DNA of 13,863 nucleotides from Geosiphon pyriformis (GCA_016748015.1 JAAOMT010000211.1:304248-318110), one strand, 5' to 3'. Shown: positions 1-10,492, counted from the stretch's first letter. The notes: generated by a model not told the origin, from the letters alone. Numbers and translations are program-made.

Positions 1-3000
1 AGGTCTCTCATCAGGCGTTATTTCGCTCATGGGAAATAAAAAATAGTCATCATGAAGCCTTAATAAACCTCCAGATCCAATGGACCCACCTGAATCTCTC
101 CGATTTGTCCTTTCTTTAAGATTAGGAAGACCACTGATTGCATTAAGCGTCCCAACGTTTAGACTTCCTGTACTACTTTGCTGGCCAATACTTACCATTT
201 CATCACCGCTACCCTCTCGCTTCATAATTGACTCTGAGGAACCAGGGCTGGAATCTTCTCTGATTACCCGTTGATGATGTGGGTGATAATGATATTGTCG
301 ATGTAAAGAAGTCAACGATGAGCTTGAACCTGCTCGTCGAAGTTCTCCAATATCCTCAGGATAAGAAGAATAAATTCCAATGGTATTAGTGTTCTCCGGT
401 TGTAAAAGCATTCCTGCTGGAACCCGGCTTCCACTTCCAACAGAAGTCAAACTACTGCTCCTTCTAGGTCTGTAAGCTCCTCTGGAATCTGAAATTCCCC
501 TTTGTGGTATTGTCATTGGTTGAGGCAATGAAGGCCTTTCCACTGTATCTAAATTTTTATTTGTCCCATTTTCTTGAAGGGTCAATGAAATAGTTGGCTG
601 ATTTGTCGGCGAGCGGCCTATTGATGAAGTTGTTGACTCGGAGGAAACAGATAAGTTGGTGGAAACTCCAAGGGTATCATTATCGCTCCTCAAGGGAGGA
701 GTAAGATTTTGCGGATTATTTAATACGGCACTCGAAGATAATGATTCTGAAAAATTGTTGTGAGATTCCTTGAGCTGTTGGAATCTTGATAATGCCAACT
801 TTAAAGATATATATTCATTTTGACAATAATGAGTGTTGAGGAGAGAAAGACGGGCAAAAAATGGAATATTAACGAGTGAACAGAATTTTCAGTTCATCAT
901 AGATTTGAAACAACCCATACCCTTGAACGATAAACAGATCCAGATATTTTGTTGCTTGGACTTCCGGACCAATCTAATCTTGAGAGACTCACGCTATTCA
1001 ATTTTAGAGGTTCTCGAGAATCCACCATTCTCACAAATTCTCCGACATCATCATAATCTTGAGAGACAAAAAATGACTACAAAGAAGGATCATTCCTCAT
1101 GAATTTAAACTCAATATACTTTAAAGGAAACCCAAAGAGACTAGTAGACTGGATAGAATTTCATGATGTCCTCACTCACTGAATTATATGACCCTCGATC
1201 GCTGGTAGTATCATCACTTCGGTTAGTTAGGAGACTTCCTTTTGATGTGCGTCGGCCTCCAACGTTCCACTCTTTTTCCCGTCCACCAGATATACCAACT
1301 GGTCTTTCGTAACGATGGCCGAAACTGGAAGAAAATTTTTTTGGGAATGTGCTGGGACTTCCACTAGAGGAATTGGATCTCAATGAAGATGATAACATAT
1401 TTCCACTCCCAATGGGTAATGATCTTGCTGATGTTGGGGAAGATGCATATGCATATCGCTGATGAAGTGAAACTGAAGAAGGAGATCGTTGTATAGGGGA
1501 CGACGATACACGATCGGAAAAGGTAGGAGAAGGAATATTATCGATATGAGGGTATGTAGGAGAGGAGGATAAGGAAGGATATTTGAACGGTGAAACAAGG
1601 GTGACATTCGGTCGATTTCCTGAAATAGGAGAAATCGGCGGATGTAGTAAGTCACGCTGTTGAAATTGATAAAAGTTTGAGAATAACTAAATTAATGTAG
1701 CTTATTAAAGCATTGAAAGACAACGGATAAAAATGCAGTTGTGTTTACCCCGCTTCGTGATATCAGGCTACCAGATGTGCCAGTATGAAGGGCCTGTGGA
1801 TTTTTCCCTTGATCTACATTTTTGATGCTTAATGAGGGTGCAGAGAAGTTGGAAAAGTTTGAACCTAAGGTTGGCTGAGGACGATGATGACTAGATAAGG
1901 ATGATGATGATGATGACGAAGAACGTGGAAGTCTGGACACGCTATTTGATATTTCCGTATCAGTATTTGGTGTTGGTGAGCCACGTTTCTCGATTGGTGG
2001 AGTCTCAGAAAATAATGGGCCAGGATTATGGGGAGAAACGGAGGTGGACCGAGAGGGACTCTACCAATAAAAATATATAATATGAAAGGCTGTGTAGGGA
2101 TGCATCAACTGAATCTGATGCGTACCTTTTGTATTTGTAATTGTTTTTGATATAAATTCGTGGGATAACTTCTCCTTCGGCCATCTGTTTCATCTGCCTG
2201 CCGTCTTTGTCTCTCTTCCTCTTGATAAAAGCGTGCCATCGTAGGAGTGAAATAATTTTCGTCCATCTCTTCAAACTTTGAACTCAGTACTGCTTCTGAA
2301 TTATCATCAATATGGAAATCACAATTTTTACGAAAAATCACGTTCAAAGTGAAAACCCTGGGATAAAAAAATCACAAATTCAATAAATTTCTTAAGGAGG
2401 TCAAAATGGCGACAAATAAAATTTCCTAGCTCTTCTTTTAAACTTTGTATATTTACCCAAAGGGAGTGTCGATCGAGCCAAAAGTAAAATTCGAAGATAT
2501 TGGAGCTGTTTCTCCGATTATTATTGGAATATCTAAAATTGATATCGTGTACAATATCAGCTATGAGAAAGGAGTTTTAGATAATTTCTAAAAGTCTTGT
2601 ATATAGAGAAATAACCTAAGCCAATTGCCCCATTGATTCTCCCTGGAGGTATGACAAATCGATGATCAATCTTCATTGAATTATTTGATTTCATTCCCCT
2701 GAGCCTTTTGAACAGTCGATAGGTGGGCATAAGTCGCACGTAAGCATAAAGTGAGCGAAAAAATGCGATCGACTTCTTGTATACAATTGGAAGGTCTGGA
2801 GGTGGGTCTGGCAATGGATGACTATGGACAATGAATTTCGTTGATGATGGGCAAAATTCTTGTAGATTGAAAAATCAGGAAAAGATGCAGTTTACATAAA
2901 ATTTCCATGTTTTCTACCTCAATGTCAATTCCCAACTTTCCAACATGATATTTGTTTTTTTAACACTTTCATATGAACCTGATAGATTTTGCAGGTCAAC

Positions 3001-3808
3001 TTTGTGTTTACGAAGGTTCTCATCGGTTAAAACTAGAATCTGATTCTGTGCCAATTCTTTAGTATCCAGAAAAAACTCAATCACCATGGGTTGTGGTGGT
3101 ACTGAAGACGTCGTAGCTGCTTGTCGCCAGAATTTTATATCTTCTTTAAAGACATCGGAATCTTCTAACTCAAGGTTGAACTGAAATATAATTTATTTAA
3201 ATGTCAAGAGAAAGTTAAAATTGGTTCCAAACTGATAAAATTTTTCTAAAGCGATTAATTATACATAAACTAATACAAAAGACTGAACAGTATATGGATC
3301 AATTGTAATACTTCTTATTCTTCCTATTCTTATGAATAGATTCGAAACTCAAATCTTTGAATAACCATTCTAATGTCGGGATAGATTGACAGTTACTTCC
3401 TTGCTTACCCATCTATTAGTTTTTTTGGCTTGCTGGGTTGGCTGTCGTGAGGAGGATGTGTTGGTATTAGAGGTCGCTTTGGTACTGCTCAAAAGATCAT
3501 ATTGTAGAAGACGGGAATGGGTCACGATTTGCGCAACTTTGCTATAGAAATTCTTGAAAATAAAAGGAGATGGCACAAATAGAAGTAAGCAATAGGTGAG
3601 GTTTGTCCAAAGAATATCAGAAATAGTTGCAGTGGTTGGGAAAAGGGTTTAAAGAAATCTCAACTACCTGAACAATTTGATCAGCCTTGTTAGAAGTTCG
3701 AGCCGGAGGTGGTGCTGCCGGGTTGTTATTTGATGCAAAATATGGCGCTACTGGTGGGGAGGAGGCTGAGAAATTGGAAGAAGACGAGGGGTTTGTGTGC
3801 GAGTACAT
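1..3808 (-). CDS. ATG13: Autophagy-related protein 13 (Atg13), ten exons, C-terminus cut by window edge
   Basis: Atg13 is the regulatory scaffold of the Atg1 kinase complex that starts autophagosome formation. My exons are 3808-3668, 3552-3409, 3180-2918, 2821-2616, 2532-2457, 2357-2126, 2060-1749, 1656-1180, 1076-921 and 798-<1. All introns are GT-AG (65-228 bp), and the joined frame is open for 935 codons. An N-terminal Ser/Pro-rich tail (about 1-40) precedes a HORMA domain (about 42-290). Diagnostic stretches are ADQIVQ-NFYSKVAQIV across intron 1, DSDVFKEDIKFWR, PPQPMVIEFFLD, FFRSLYAYVRLMPTYRLF, FGSIDTPFG, FRKNCDF and DENYFTPTM. A long Ser-rich, probably disordered linker follows. Near the end are DDVGEFVRMVDS (about 626-637), LSRFQQLKESH, and DDYFLFPMSEI (about 919-929), which resembles the conserved acidic C-terminal motif of fungal Atg13. 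I chose the ATG at 3808 because it opens exon 1. Least certain are the donor at 2615 (GTTATT) and the acceptors at 1077 and 799. Base composition is far less AT-rich than in the rest of the window. Confidence 0.92.
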
Positions 3809-4650
3809 ACGGCATCAAGTTTGCCTTTGGGAAATTTTTGGATAAGAGACGGAGGTTAAAGCTTACAAGCGAGACCTACATTGACACTCGCGAAACTGCT
3901 TGTAAGGAAATAGCCCACGAATAAAAAAAAATGTATTCTACAGGATTCAAAAGCAAATACGGAAACGAAGGAAATAATCATGTTTGTTGATTTTCTAATG
4001 TTTGTTCAAGGAATTTCTACCGGGTGGTAAGAAATTATTGGACGGCGGCTAAAGTCAAATTGTTTTAATGCAAAAAGATTAAAAAGTGAACGGAAGAATT
4101 AACGGCTTTTATTTTGTACTAATTTGTATAATAATACAATCAAGTGATGGCGCCTGCTGAGTCGTGAATGCCCAGACTCGAATTTCTATATTGGATAAAT
4201 ATTATTATGCACAGGAATAACGAACGCATTGACTCACATCTGTATTAACAATTAAAAAAGTTTTTGGCCCAATATTTTGAAACATGATCGAGATTAAAAT
4301 AATAATAATAAGGTGTTAATCATGACCAATTTAAAAATCTTTCATTTTGACAGCTGAACAAATAAAAACCATTTCATTAATTCCGCAGAGATCTAACTAA
4401 AACAAATGGGGGAATCCGGATGTATGTTAAAGGTCTCAATGATGGTACAACTTGTATTTTTGTATAACATTAAAAAATGACATCATTTTGATTTACGATA
4501 TTTGATATTCGAGTTCTTCAGGTTTACAGAGGTTATTAAAAGAATCCGAGTTCAGGCGAATTATTATACTTGTCTCCATTTTAATTGCATATTTAATTTT
4601 CTTTTTTGAATTGATATTAATGAACTAAGATCTTTTCCGAAATATGCCAA
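3809..4650. other. Intergenic region upstream of ATG13
   Basis: About 840 bp of moderately AT-rich sequence between the ATG13 start and the AT desert. It must hold the ATG13 5' untranslated region and promoter on the minus strand. I see no clear TATA box, no convincing tRNA and no coding stretch. A minus-strand ATG lies 7 nt upstream of the chosen ATG13 start, out of frame (see findings). A short AAT run sits near 4300. The sequence becomes steadily richer in A and T from about 4560. Confidence 0.6.
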
Positions 4651-4700
4651 ATATCTAAATAATAATATTTGATTTATACAAACAATTAAATAATTAATGT

Positions 4701-4701
<1 letters not shown>

Positions 4702-4740
<39 letters not shown>
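4702..4740. repeat. (TAA)13 microsatellite
   Basis: Thirteen perfect TAA units at the left edge of the AT desert. The array is uninterrupted, so it is likely to vary in length between isolates. Confidence 0.97.
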
Positions 4741-4741
<1 letters not shown>

Positions 4742-5579
4742 TAAAATAATATAAGTTTAAATTATTTTGTTATTTAAAAACTGTTAACTTTAAAAATAAT
4801 ATTTTACTTGTTAATATTTGATTGCTTAAACAATAAAACAATTATTATTTGGAACATAAATACATATTAATTTTTTGCTTTAAAAAATTGTTTATTTTAC
4901 AATTGTTTAAATTTAACAAAAAAAAAATTATTTTAATATTATTTATTTTATCAATTAAAAAATATTAAATATATTAACATATCAAATACTGACAATTGTA
5001 ATTCAACTATAATTTAATATATAACTGATAATTAATATCTATTTTATTAATAATATAATTTAAATCTGTATTATTTTTAATAAATATTATTTAACCAATT
5101 CTGATTTTTTTTCTATTAAACTATATATTCTAATTTTGAAATTTTCATAAAAACCACAAATAAACCAAAATTATTAATTATTTAAATAAAATTGCTTAAG
5201 TTATTTTTAATTTTACTAAAAAGTTTTATAAAAAATCCAAAATTTTAACCAAATTTTAATTTAAATATTTAATAAAAAGCAATTTTGCTCTATTTAAACC
5301 ATTTAAATAAATTTATTTTCAATAATAAAACAGAAATTTAAATAATCAAAATATAAATAAATTTGACTATAAAATTTATTAATTAAGTTAATTTTAACAA
5401 TTTAGCTTTTAAAATATTTAATTTAACATTAAAACTACTTTTAATAATATATAATATAAAAAAAAAAGCAGTTTTGACATAAAATATTAAATTAACAAAT
5501 AAAGTAACCAAAATTTTAAATAAACCAAAAAATTATAATATTGTAATAATTTTAAAACTTGAAAGTTTTTTATCAAATA

Positions 5580-5745
5580 CAATATTTTTATAAAGTATTT
5601 ATTTTAACAATAATTTTATTAAAAAGATTTTTATATTTAAATATAATAATAATAAATTTTTAAAATAATTAAAATTAAAATTACCAATTTAAAAAACCAA
5701 ATTACTATTTTTAAAAATAGTATAACCAAAAAAATTAATTAATTT
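5580..5745 (+). repeat. Left arm of a degenerate long inverted repeat
   Basis: The reverse complement of 5678-5745 aligns with 7163-7230 over 67 columns with 57 matches and one gap, by hand. Eight of the ten mismatches are transitions. The similarity weakens outward but seems to continue to about 5580: an ATA/ATT run at 5642-5655 and an AATACTTT-like stretch at 5581-5610 have counterparts at 7258-7272 and 7321-7350 at nearly the same centre of symmetry. The arm is rich in CC dinucleotides, whereas its partner is rich in GG. Confidence 0.6.
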
Positions 5746-6187
5746 AGCTTTATATATATTATAAAAAACAATTATTATTTTTTAATTAAGTAAAAAAAAA
5801 TATCATTACTAGTTTTTTATTAAAATTAATTAGAATTTAAAATTTTTTCGTTTTTTATTTTTATATCCATAATTAAAACAAAGAATAAAAAAGTTTCAAA
5901 TATTACTTTTTTTATAATAATTAATAAAATTTTAACAATACACATGTTTTTTGTTGTAAAAACAGTTAAACAAAACGTTTTAAAGATATTTTCTTTAAAG
6001 ATTAATAGTATAAAACTGTTTTTAGTAACTTTTAAAGCATTTTTCTTTTTTTTAATTGGTAGTTTTTTTCAGTTAAAGTTTTTTTAATAAATACATTAAA
6101 GTTAATACTAATATTATTTTTATATTTTTTAAAAACCTCAAAGTTTTTAATAACAGATTAGTTAACAAGCTGGTATTTTTTACTTTT

Positions 6188-6211
6188 ATTATTATTATTA
6201 TTATTATTATT
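6188..6211. repeat. (ATT)8 microsatellite
   Basis: Eight perfect ATT units. It is the reverse complement of the AAT array at 6351-6380, so the pair could fold back on itself with a loop of about 140 nt. Confidence 0.95.
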
Positions 6212-6350
6212 TTGTAAATAATCAAAAAACCAAAAACTTTAAAAATAGTAACAATTATTTTTATTTGTAATTATTATATTAAATTTTTTGTAATTTTAAA
6301 TAAGATTTTAGATAAAATTTCTATTACAACAATTAACTTTTTTTTATGTA

Positions 6351-6380
<30 letters not shown>
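6351..6380. repeat. (AAT)10 microsatellite
   Basis: Ten perfect AAT units, opposite in orientation to the ATT array at 6188-6211. It lies near the centre of the larger inverted repeat. Confidence 0.95.
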
Positions 6381-6381
<1 letters not shown>

Positions 6382-7162
6382 TGTTTCTCAAAATAAATTA
6401 AGATTAACTATTAGCTATATTATTAAATATAATGTCTTTTAACAAATTTTTATCAGTTTTAAAAACAAAAAAAAATATATTTTTAAATATATCTTTAACC
6501 AATTAACTTATTAGATTACTTAATTTTAAAAATTAGATTGATTAAATAAAAATTAAATTAACTTTTTTTTTATTTTTTAATAATATTTTAAGTAATATTT
6601 AAGAAATTATTTCCAATTTTTAAAAAATTTTTAAGTAAATAGTTTTTATTTTAGTGTTTAATATTATTTTTAAGTTTTTATTGATTTTTTGTTTTATTTA
6701 TTGTCTAATTTTATTAGACTTAAATCAGTTTTAAAAGACAATATTAAGTTGTTTTGTGTGAATTTTATTTTTGAAATTTCTTAATTACTATTACCAAAAT
6801 TACTATTAATAATTTTTTGTTTTTAATTATACTAAAATTATAAAATTTGGGCTGTACTCGTAAAATATTAATAATAAAAAAAAGTTTTTTGTAGTGGTTT
6901 CTGTTTTTCTGTTTTTTTTTATTGTATTTTATAATATTTTTTTTAATATATTTTCTAATAATATTAAAAATGTCTTAAGTGTTTTTGATATTAATACTAT
7001 AATTAAATTAAAGTTTGTAGATTTGTGACAATATATTATTATTTATTTTAAGAACTTTTTTTTTATTATTGTTACTTTTAATTATAGATTTATACTAATT
7101 AAAAAACAGTATTTATACTTAAGCAAAAAGAAATTATTACTTAAAAAAATTCTTTTAAAGTC

Positions 7163-7355
7163 AAATTAATTAATTTTTTTTGGTTATATAGTTTTTAAAA
7201 TCAGTAATTTAATTTTTTAAGTTAATAATTATATATTTTTTATTCTTTGTTTTTTTAATTATTATTATTATTAATACTTTGTTATTATAACTTTGGAATT
7301 TTTGAAAATTATAAATTTTGTTGTTTTAAAAATTAATACTTTGTATAAATATTAT
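7163..7355 (-). repeat. Right arm of the degenerate long inverted repeat
   Basis: Partner of the arm at 5580-5745; the best section is 7163-7230, about 85% identical to the reverse complement of 5678-5745. The shared 13-base TTTTTTGGTTATA contains two G residues, which is informative in such AT-rich DNA. The outer section (7258-7350) matches more loosely and needs small gaps. The spacer between the best-matching sections is 1417 bp. Confidence 0.6.
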
Positions 7356-9620
7356 TGTTATTATAAATATTAAGATTTAAATTATTTAATCATAGATTAT
7401 AAAATATTTTTATGTTTTTTTTATGTTTTTTGTTAAGCTTACTAATAATTTTAAGATTTTTAATTTATCTTTTATTGATGTTAAATTTTATGTTTAAGTT
7501 TTTCATTGTATTTTTAGTTGTTTTTGTTATTAATTTTTTAATTAATCCTAAATTAAATTCTTTGGAATTTCAAATCTCTAATTCGATTGTATTAATTAAA
7601 TTTGTTATTAAATTAATTAGTTTTTTGGTTACTTTGATTATTATTTTTTTGGTTAAAAATACATATAAAAATTTTAAAATAAAAAAAAATTTAGTTATTA
7701 TTATAAATATTATTAAAAGTTTTATTAATTTTTTGGCTAGTTATTTAAAAACTTTTTTGGTTTTAAAGCTAAAATAAATTTCAGTTAAATAGATAAAAAT
7801 AATTTAAATATTGTCAAAATATATTTTTTAAATAACATAATTATTAAATATTTAATTATACTATAATAAATAAGTAATTTTAAATATAGTATAAAAAACC
7901 AAATTATTTTTAAATAGGGTTGTTTTTTAAGTATATTTGTATTTAATAGTTAAAATTTGAATAATTTTATAAATAAACGTAATAATATTATTTATTAATA
8001 TTATAAATTTTAATATTTTTATTGAATAATTTTATTAAATAATAATATTAAATTAATAAATTTATAAAAAAATCAAACTATTATATTAAAATTGTATTTA
8101 AATATTTAACTAATATGTTTTTATAAAATATTTATTATATAATTTTATTTTATTAAAATAAATTTATAGTAAAATTATTTATTTTATAATATAAAACAAA
8201 AAAACTTTAAAAAATATATTTTTATATATATTTTTGATAAAACAAATAAAAAAACTAAAAAATTTGGTATTAAAATATTAATAATAAATTTTTTTACTAA
8301 TTTTTTGAATATAAAAATAATTAAGTTTAATAAAAATTTTAAGTTTGTGTTTTAAAATACTAAAATTAGTAATTATTATAATAATATTAATAAAAAATTA
8401 AATATTAAAAAATAGAAAAAGTTTATATTAAAAAAATTAATTTTATTATTAATAAAAATATATATATATTTAAGATTATGAATAATACAACTTTTTAAAA
8501 TATTTATACTTGTTTTTTTTATTAAAAAAGTTTATTAAACAACTTAATTTTAGTATTATAAATAATAATAAAGTTTTTTTTTTTTATTTCTGCTTAAAAA
8601 ATTAATAAGCTTTTTAAAAAAAATTAGGTTTAATTTTATAAAGTTTTATGTATTAAATATTAATCTGTTAATAATTAAAGAAAAAAAATTTTATAGAATT
8701 ATTTATTTAATATTTTATTTTTGAATTGAATTTAAATAAAGCTAAAAAATTGGTTTTAAAAAAAAGTATTATTATAATAAATACTAATTTGAAACATATA
8801 AATATATATATATAAATTAAAAAAAATTATTAAAAAAATTATAAAAACAGTTTTTTTTTTTAAATAATAATAATTAAAATATAATTTATTGATTTATAAC
8901 AAAAACTATATTTGTTGAATTTGTTAATTATAAAATTGTTAAGTTAATAATATTTGGGTAATTTGTTTTAATTAAAAAAATTCAATATTTATAATAAAAG
9001 TTAAAATTAATAAACAAATATAAATATTAAAAAATTATTATTAAACACTTTTTTTATATTTTATTAACAAATTATTACAGCTTATAATTTTTTTAATACT
9101 TTAATAATTTATAAAAAAAAAGAGTATATAATTAATTAAGATATAATATTCAATACATAATTATTTATTTTAAAACCAAAAAATTTAAAAAAAGTTTTTT
9201 TAATTTAATTTCTGTTTTTAAAAGTATAAATTTATGTTAAATTGATTTAATTTCACTTTTATATATATTAAATATAAACAAAATAAATATATTGTTATAA
9301 TATATAATTTTGTTAAACCAAATTAAAAAAGTTATTATACAAGTTATTAAACAATAATTAATAAATTTATATGTTAAAAAACATGTATTTATTGTTTATT
9401 TTATTTTTTTTAATAAAAAAAACTTAAACACAAATTATTAAAAATGGGTTTTTAATTTTTGTTTAATGTTTTATTTGGTATTAATTTATTTATAAATGCT
9501 AAATTTTTTTTACTAATTTTAAAAAATATGAAATTTATATTTATTAATTTAAAATACAATTTTACTAATTTATAAAATAAGTTATAAAACAAAAAACATA
9601 ATAAAATATTCTAATAATGT

Positions 9621-10050
9621 TTAAGAAATAGTGGACTTAATGCTATTCAATTTTTTGGTATAATTCATCATGATTTATACTCGAATAACATTTTACAATA
9701 TTAAAATATTTTAAGAATTGGAGATCTCATAAACCAACAACAGAATAGAAAAAAGAAATATTTGAAGTGATTTCATACGTTCCACAAGAAGTTATAAGAG
9801 GAGAAATGTTTAAAATGGCTAATGAAATTTATAGTTTTGCCATATTATTATGGGAATTAAGCCTCCTTTTCATGATCATTCTCTCATTATAAATATTTTT
9901 CTTAATGGTGCTAGACCTGAAATCATCTTTCTAATTATTGTTGAAATAATTGAAAAGTGTTGGAATGCTAATCCTAAGAGTCGTTCTAATGCCCAAGAAG
10001 TTGAAAAAAGGTTGGGTGCATTTCGAAATGAGGCAAAGTTTAAAACTTAA
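9621..10050 (+). pseudogene. Protein kinase relic (C-lobe only, frameshifted)
   Basis: Matches the catalytic loop to C-lobe of the Ser/Thr/Tyr-kinase-like family that is greatly expanded in Glomeromycotina. In order it shows GLNAI..GIIHHDLYSNNIL (catalytic loop, HRD changed to HHD), a TAA stop at 9702-9704, IGDL in place of DFG, then a shift near the A-run at 9750. Next come EVISYVPQEVIRGE (APE changed to PQE) and NEIYSFAILLWE, then a second shift near 9850. KPPFHDHS, NGARPEI and KCWNANPKSRSNAQEVEKRL follow, to a TAA at 10048-10050. The reading frame therefore changes twice. The glycine loop, the ATP-binding Lys and the rest of the N-lobe are absent, because the homology stops where the AT desert begins. 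A functional kinase is very unlikely. Confidence 0.85.
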
Positions 10051-10115
10051 AGTTCTGAGATAAATACATAGAAAAAATGTATTTTTAAGACTTATTTATT
10101 TTACTTTTTTTTTTA

Positions 10116-10178
10116 TTAGATGACTTTTAATTGATCTAATCGTGATTGCTCATCTTCATCTTCATATACTTGAGATGG
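10116..10178 (-). pseudogene. Possible last-exon remnant of an unidentified gene
   Basis: The minus strand reads 20 codons to a TAA: PSQVYEDEDEQSRLDQLKVI. The acidic, charged composition and codon use look like a real protein tail and unlike the surrounding AT filler. Just upstream (10179 and above) the frame has a stop, and an AAAAG precedes the first codon, as a splice acceptor would. No upstream exon could be recognised, and I cannot name a family with certainty. It may be a detached exon of one of the expanded kinase or Sel1 families. Confidence 0.3.
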
Positions 10179-10304
10179 CTTTTATAATATTTCATTTTAA
10201 TATGTTAAAAATATATACTTTTATTAATTTATTATGAAGACAATTCTTTTGATTATAAAAAATTTATTTTAAAAATTAAAAATATTATAATGCTTTTATA
10301 CTAG

Positions 10305-10335
10305 ATGTGGCTCATACTCTTGCTACAAGTGACCA
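10305..10335 (+). repeat. 31-bp direct repeat, copy 1
   Basis: Core GGCTCAT followed by CTACA.GTGACCA. It matches copy 2 at 10493-10523 at 26 of 31 positions without gaps. The G+C content is markedly higher than in the surrounding DNA. Confidence 0.65.
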
Positions 10336-10492
10336 CCCACTTTTATAATAATTAATAAAAAATTCAGATTTATAATATTTATTTATGTAAAATCAAAATT
10401 TAATTTTCTGATTAATTGATCAATTCCTATCTTAATAAATGAATGAGGCCCACCCACTACCTATTACAATACGGTAAAAACCATACTAAAAT

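Larger units (their letters stand above)
4650..9620. other. AT desert: about 5 kb of extremely AT-rich, apparently non-genic DNA
   Basis: Hand counts over 5101-5700 give about 65 G+C in 600 bases, roughly 11%. This is far below the ATG13 exons and clearly below the flanking intergenic DNA. No protein family is recognisable on either strand. One ORF of 121 codons lies at 7412-7777 on the plus strand, but its translation is mostly Phe, Leu, Ile, Val and Lys, as expected from T-rich DNA. The block contains ATT/AAT microsatellites, many A and T homopolymers, AT dinucleotide runs near 8460 and 8805, and a degenerate inverted repeat. The left border is gradual (about 4560-4680). The right border is sharper and abuts a truncated kinase relic. 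It could be a decayed transposon, a non-transcribed spacer or a structural element; the sequence does not decide. Confidence 0.8.

Noticed and set aside
80-1102. Plus-strand ORFs at 80-274 and 833-1102
   Set aside because: They are antisense to ATG13 exons 9 and 10 and intron 9, and their translations have no recognisable domain. The minus strand gives a clear Atg13 C-terminal region.
1380-2274. Minus-strand ORFs at 1380-1655 and 2026-2274 in other frames
   Set aside because: They are off-frame shadows of ATG13 exons 6 to 8. The Atg13-matching frame is different and is confirmed by splice phases.
3709-3924. Plus-strand 71-codon ORF over the ATG13 start
   Set aside because: Antisense to exon 1 and its upstream region, with no family resemblance.
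4146-4195. tRNA-like T-loop string (GACTCGAATTT) in intergenic DNA
   Set aside because: No acceptor-stem pairing and no D-arm or anticodon arm at the required spacing.
6841-6862. Isolated GC-richer spot (GGGCTGTACTCG) inside the desert
   Set aside because: Too short to assign to a gene or element, and no second copy was noticed in the window.
4650-9620. Mitochondrial or plasmid insertion as the origin of the AT desert
   Set aside because: No mitochondrial protein, rRNA or tRNA is recognisable. Extreme AT content alone is not evidence of organellar origin.
9850-10050. 66-codon ORF as a standalone small protein
   Set aside because: It is the last part of the kinase relic: it carries KPPFHDHS and KCWNANPKSR and continues upstream similarity in a shifted frame.
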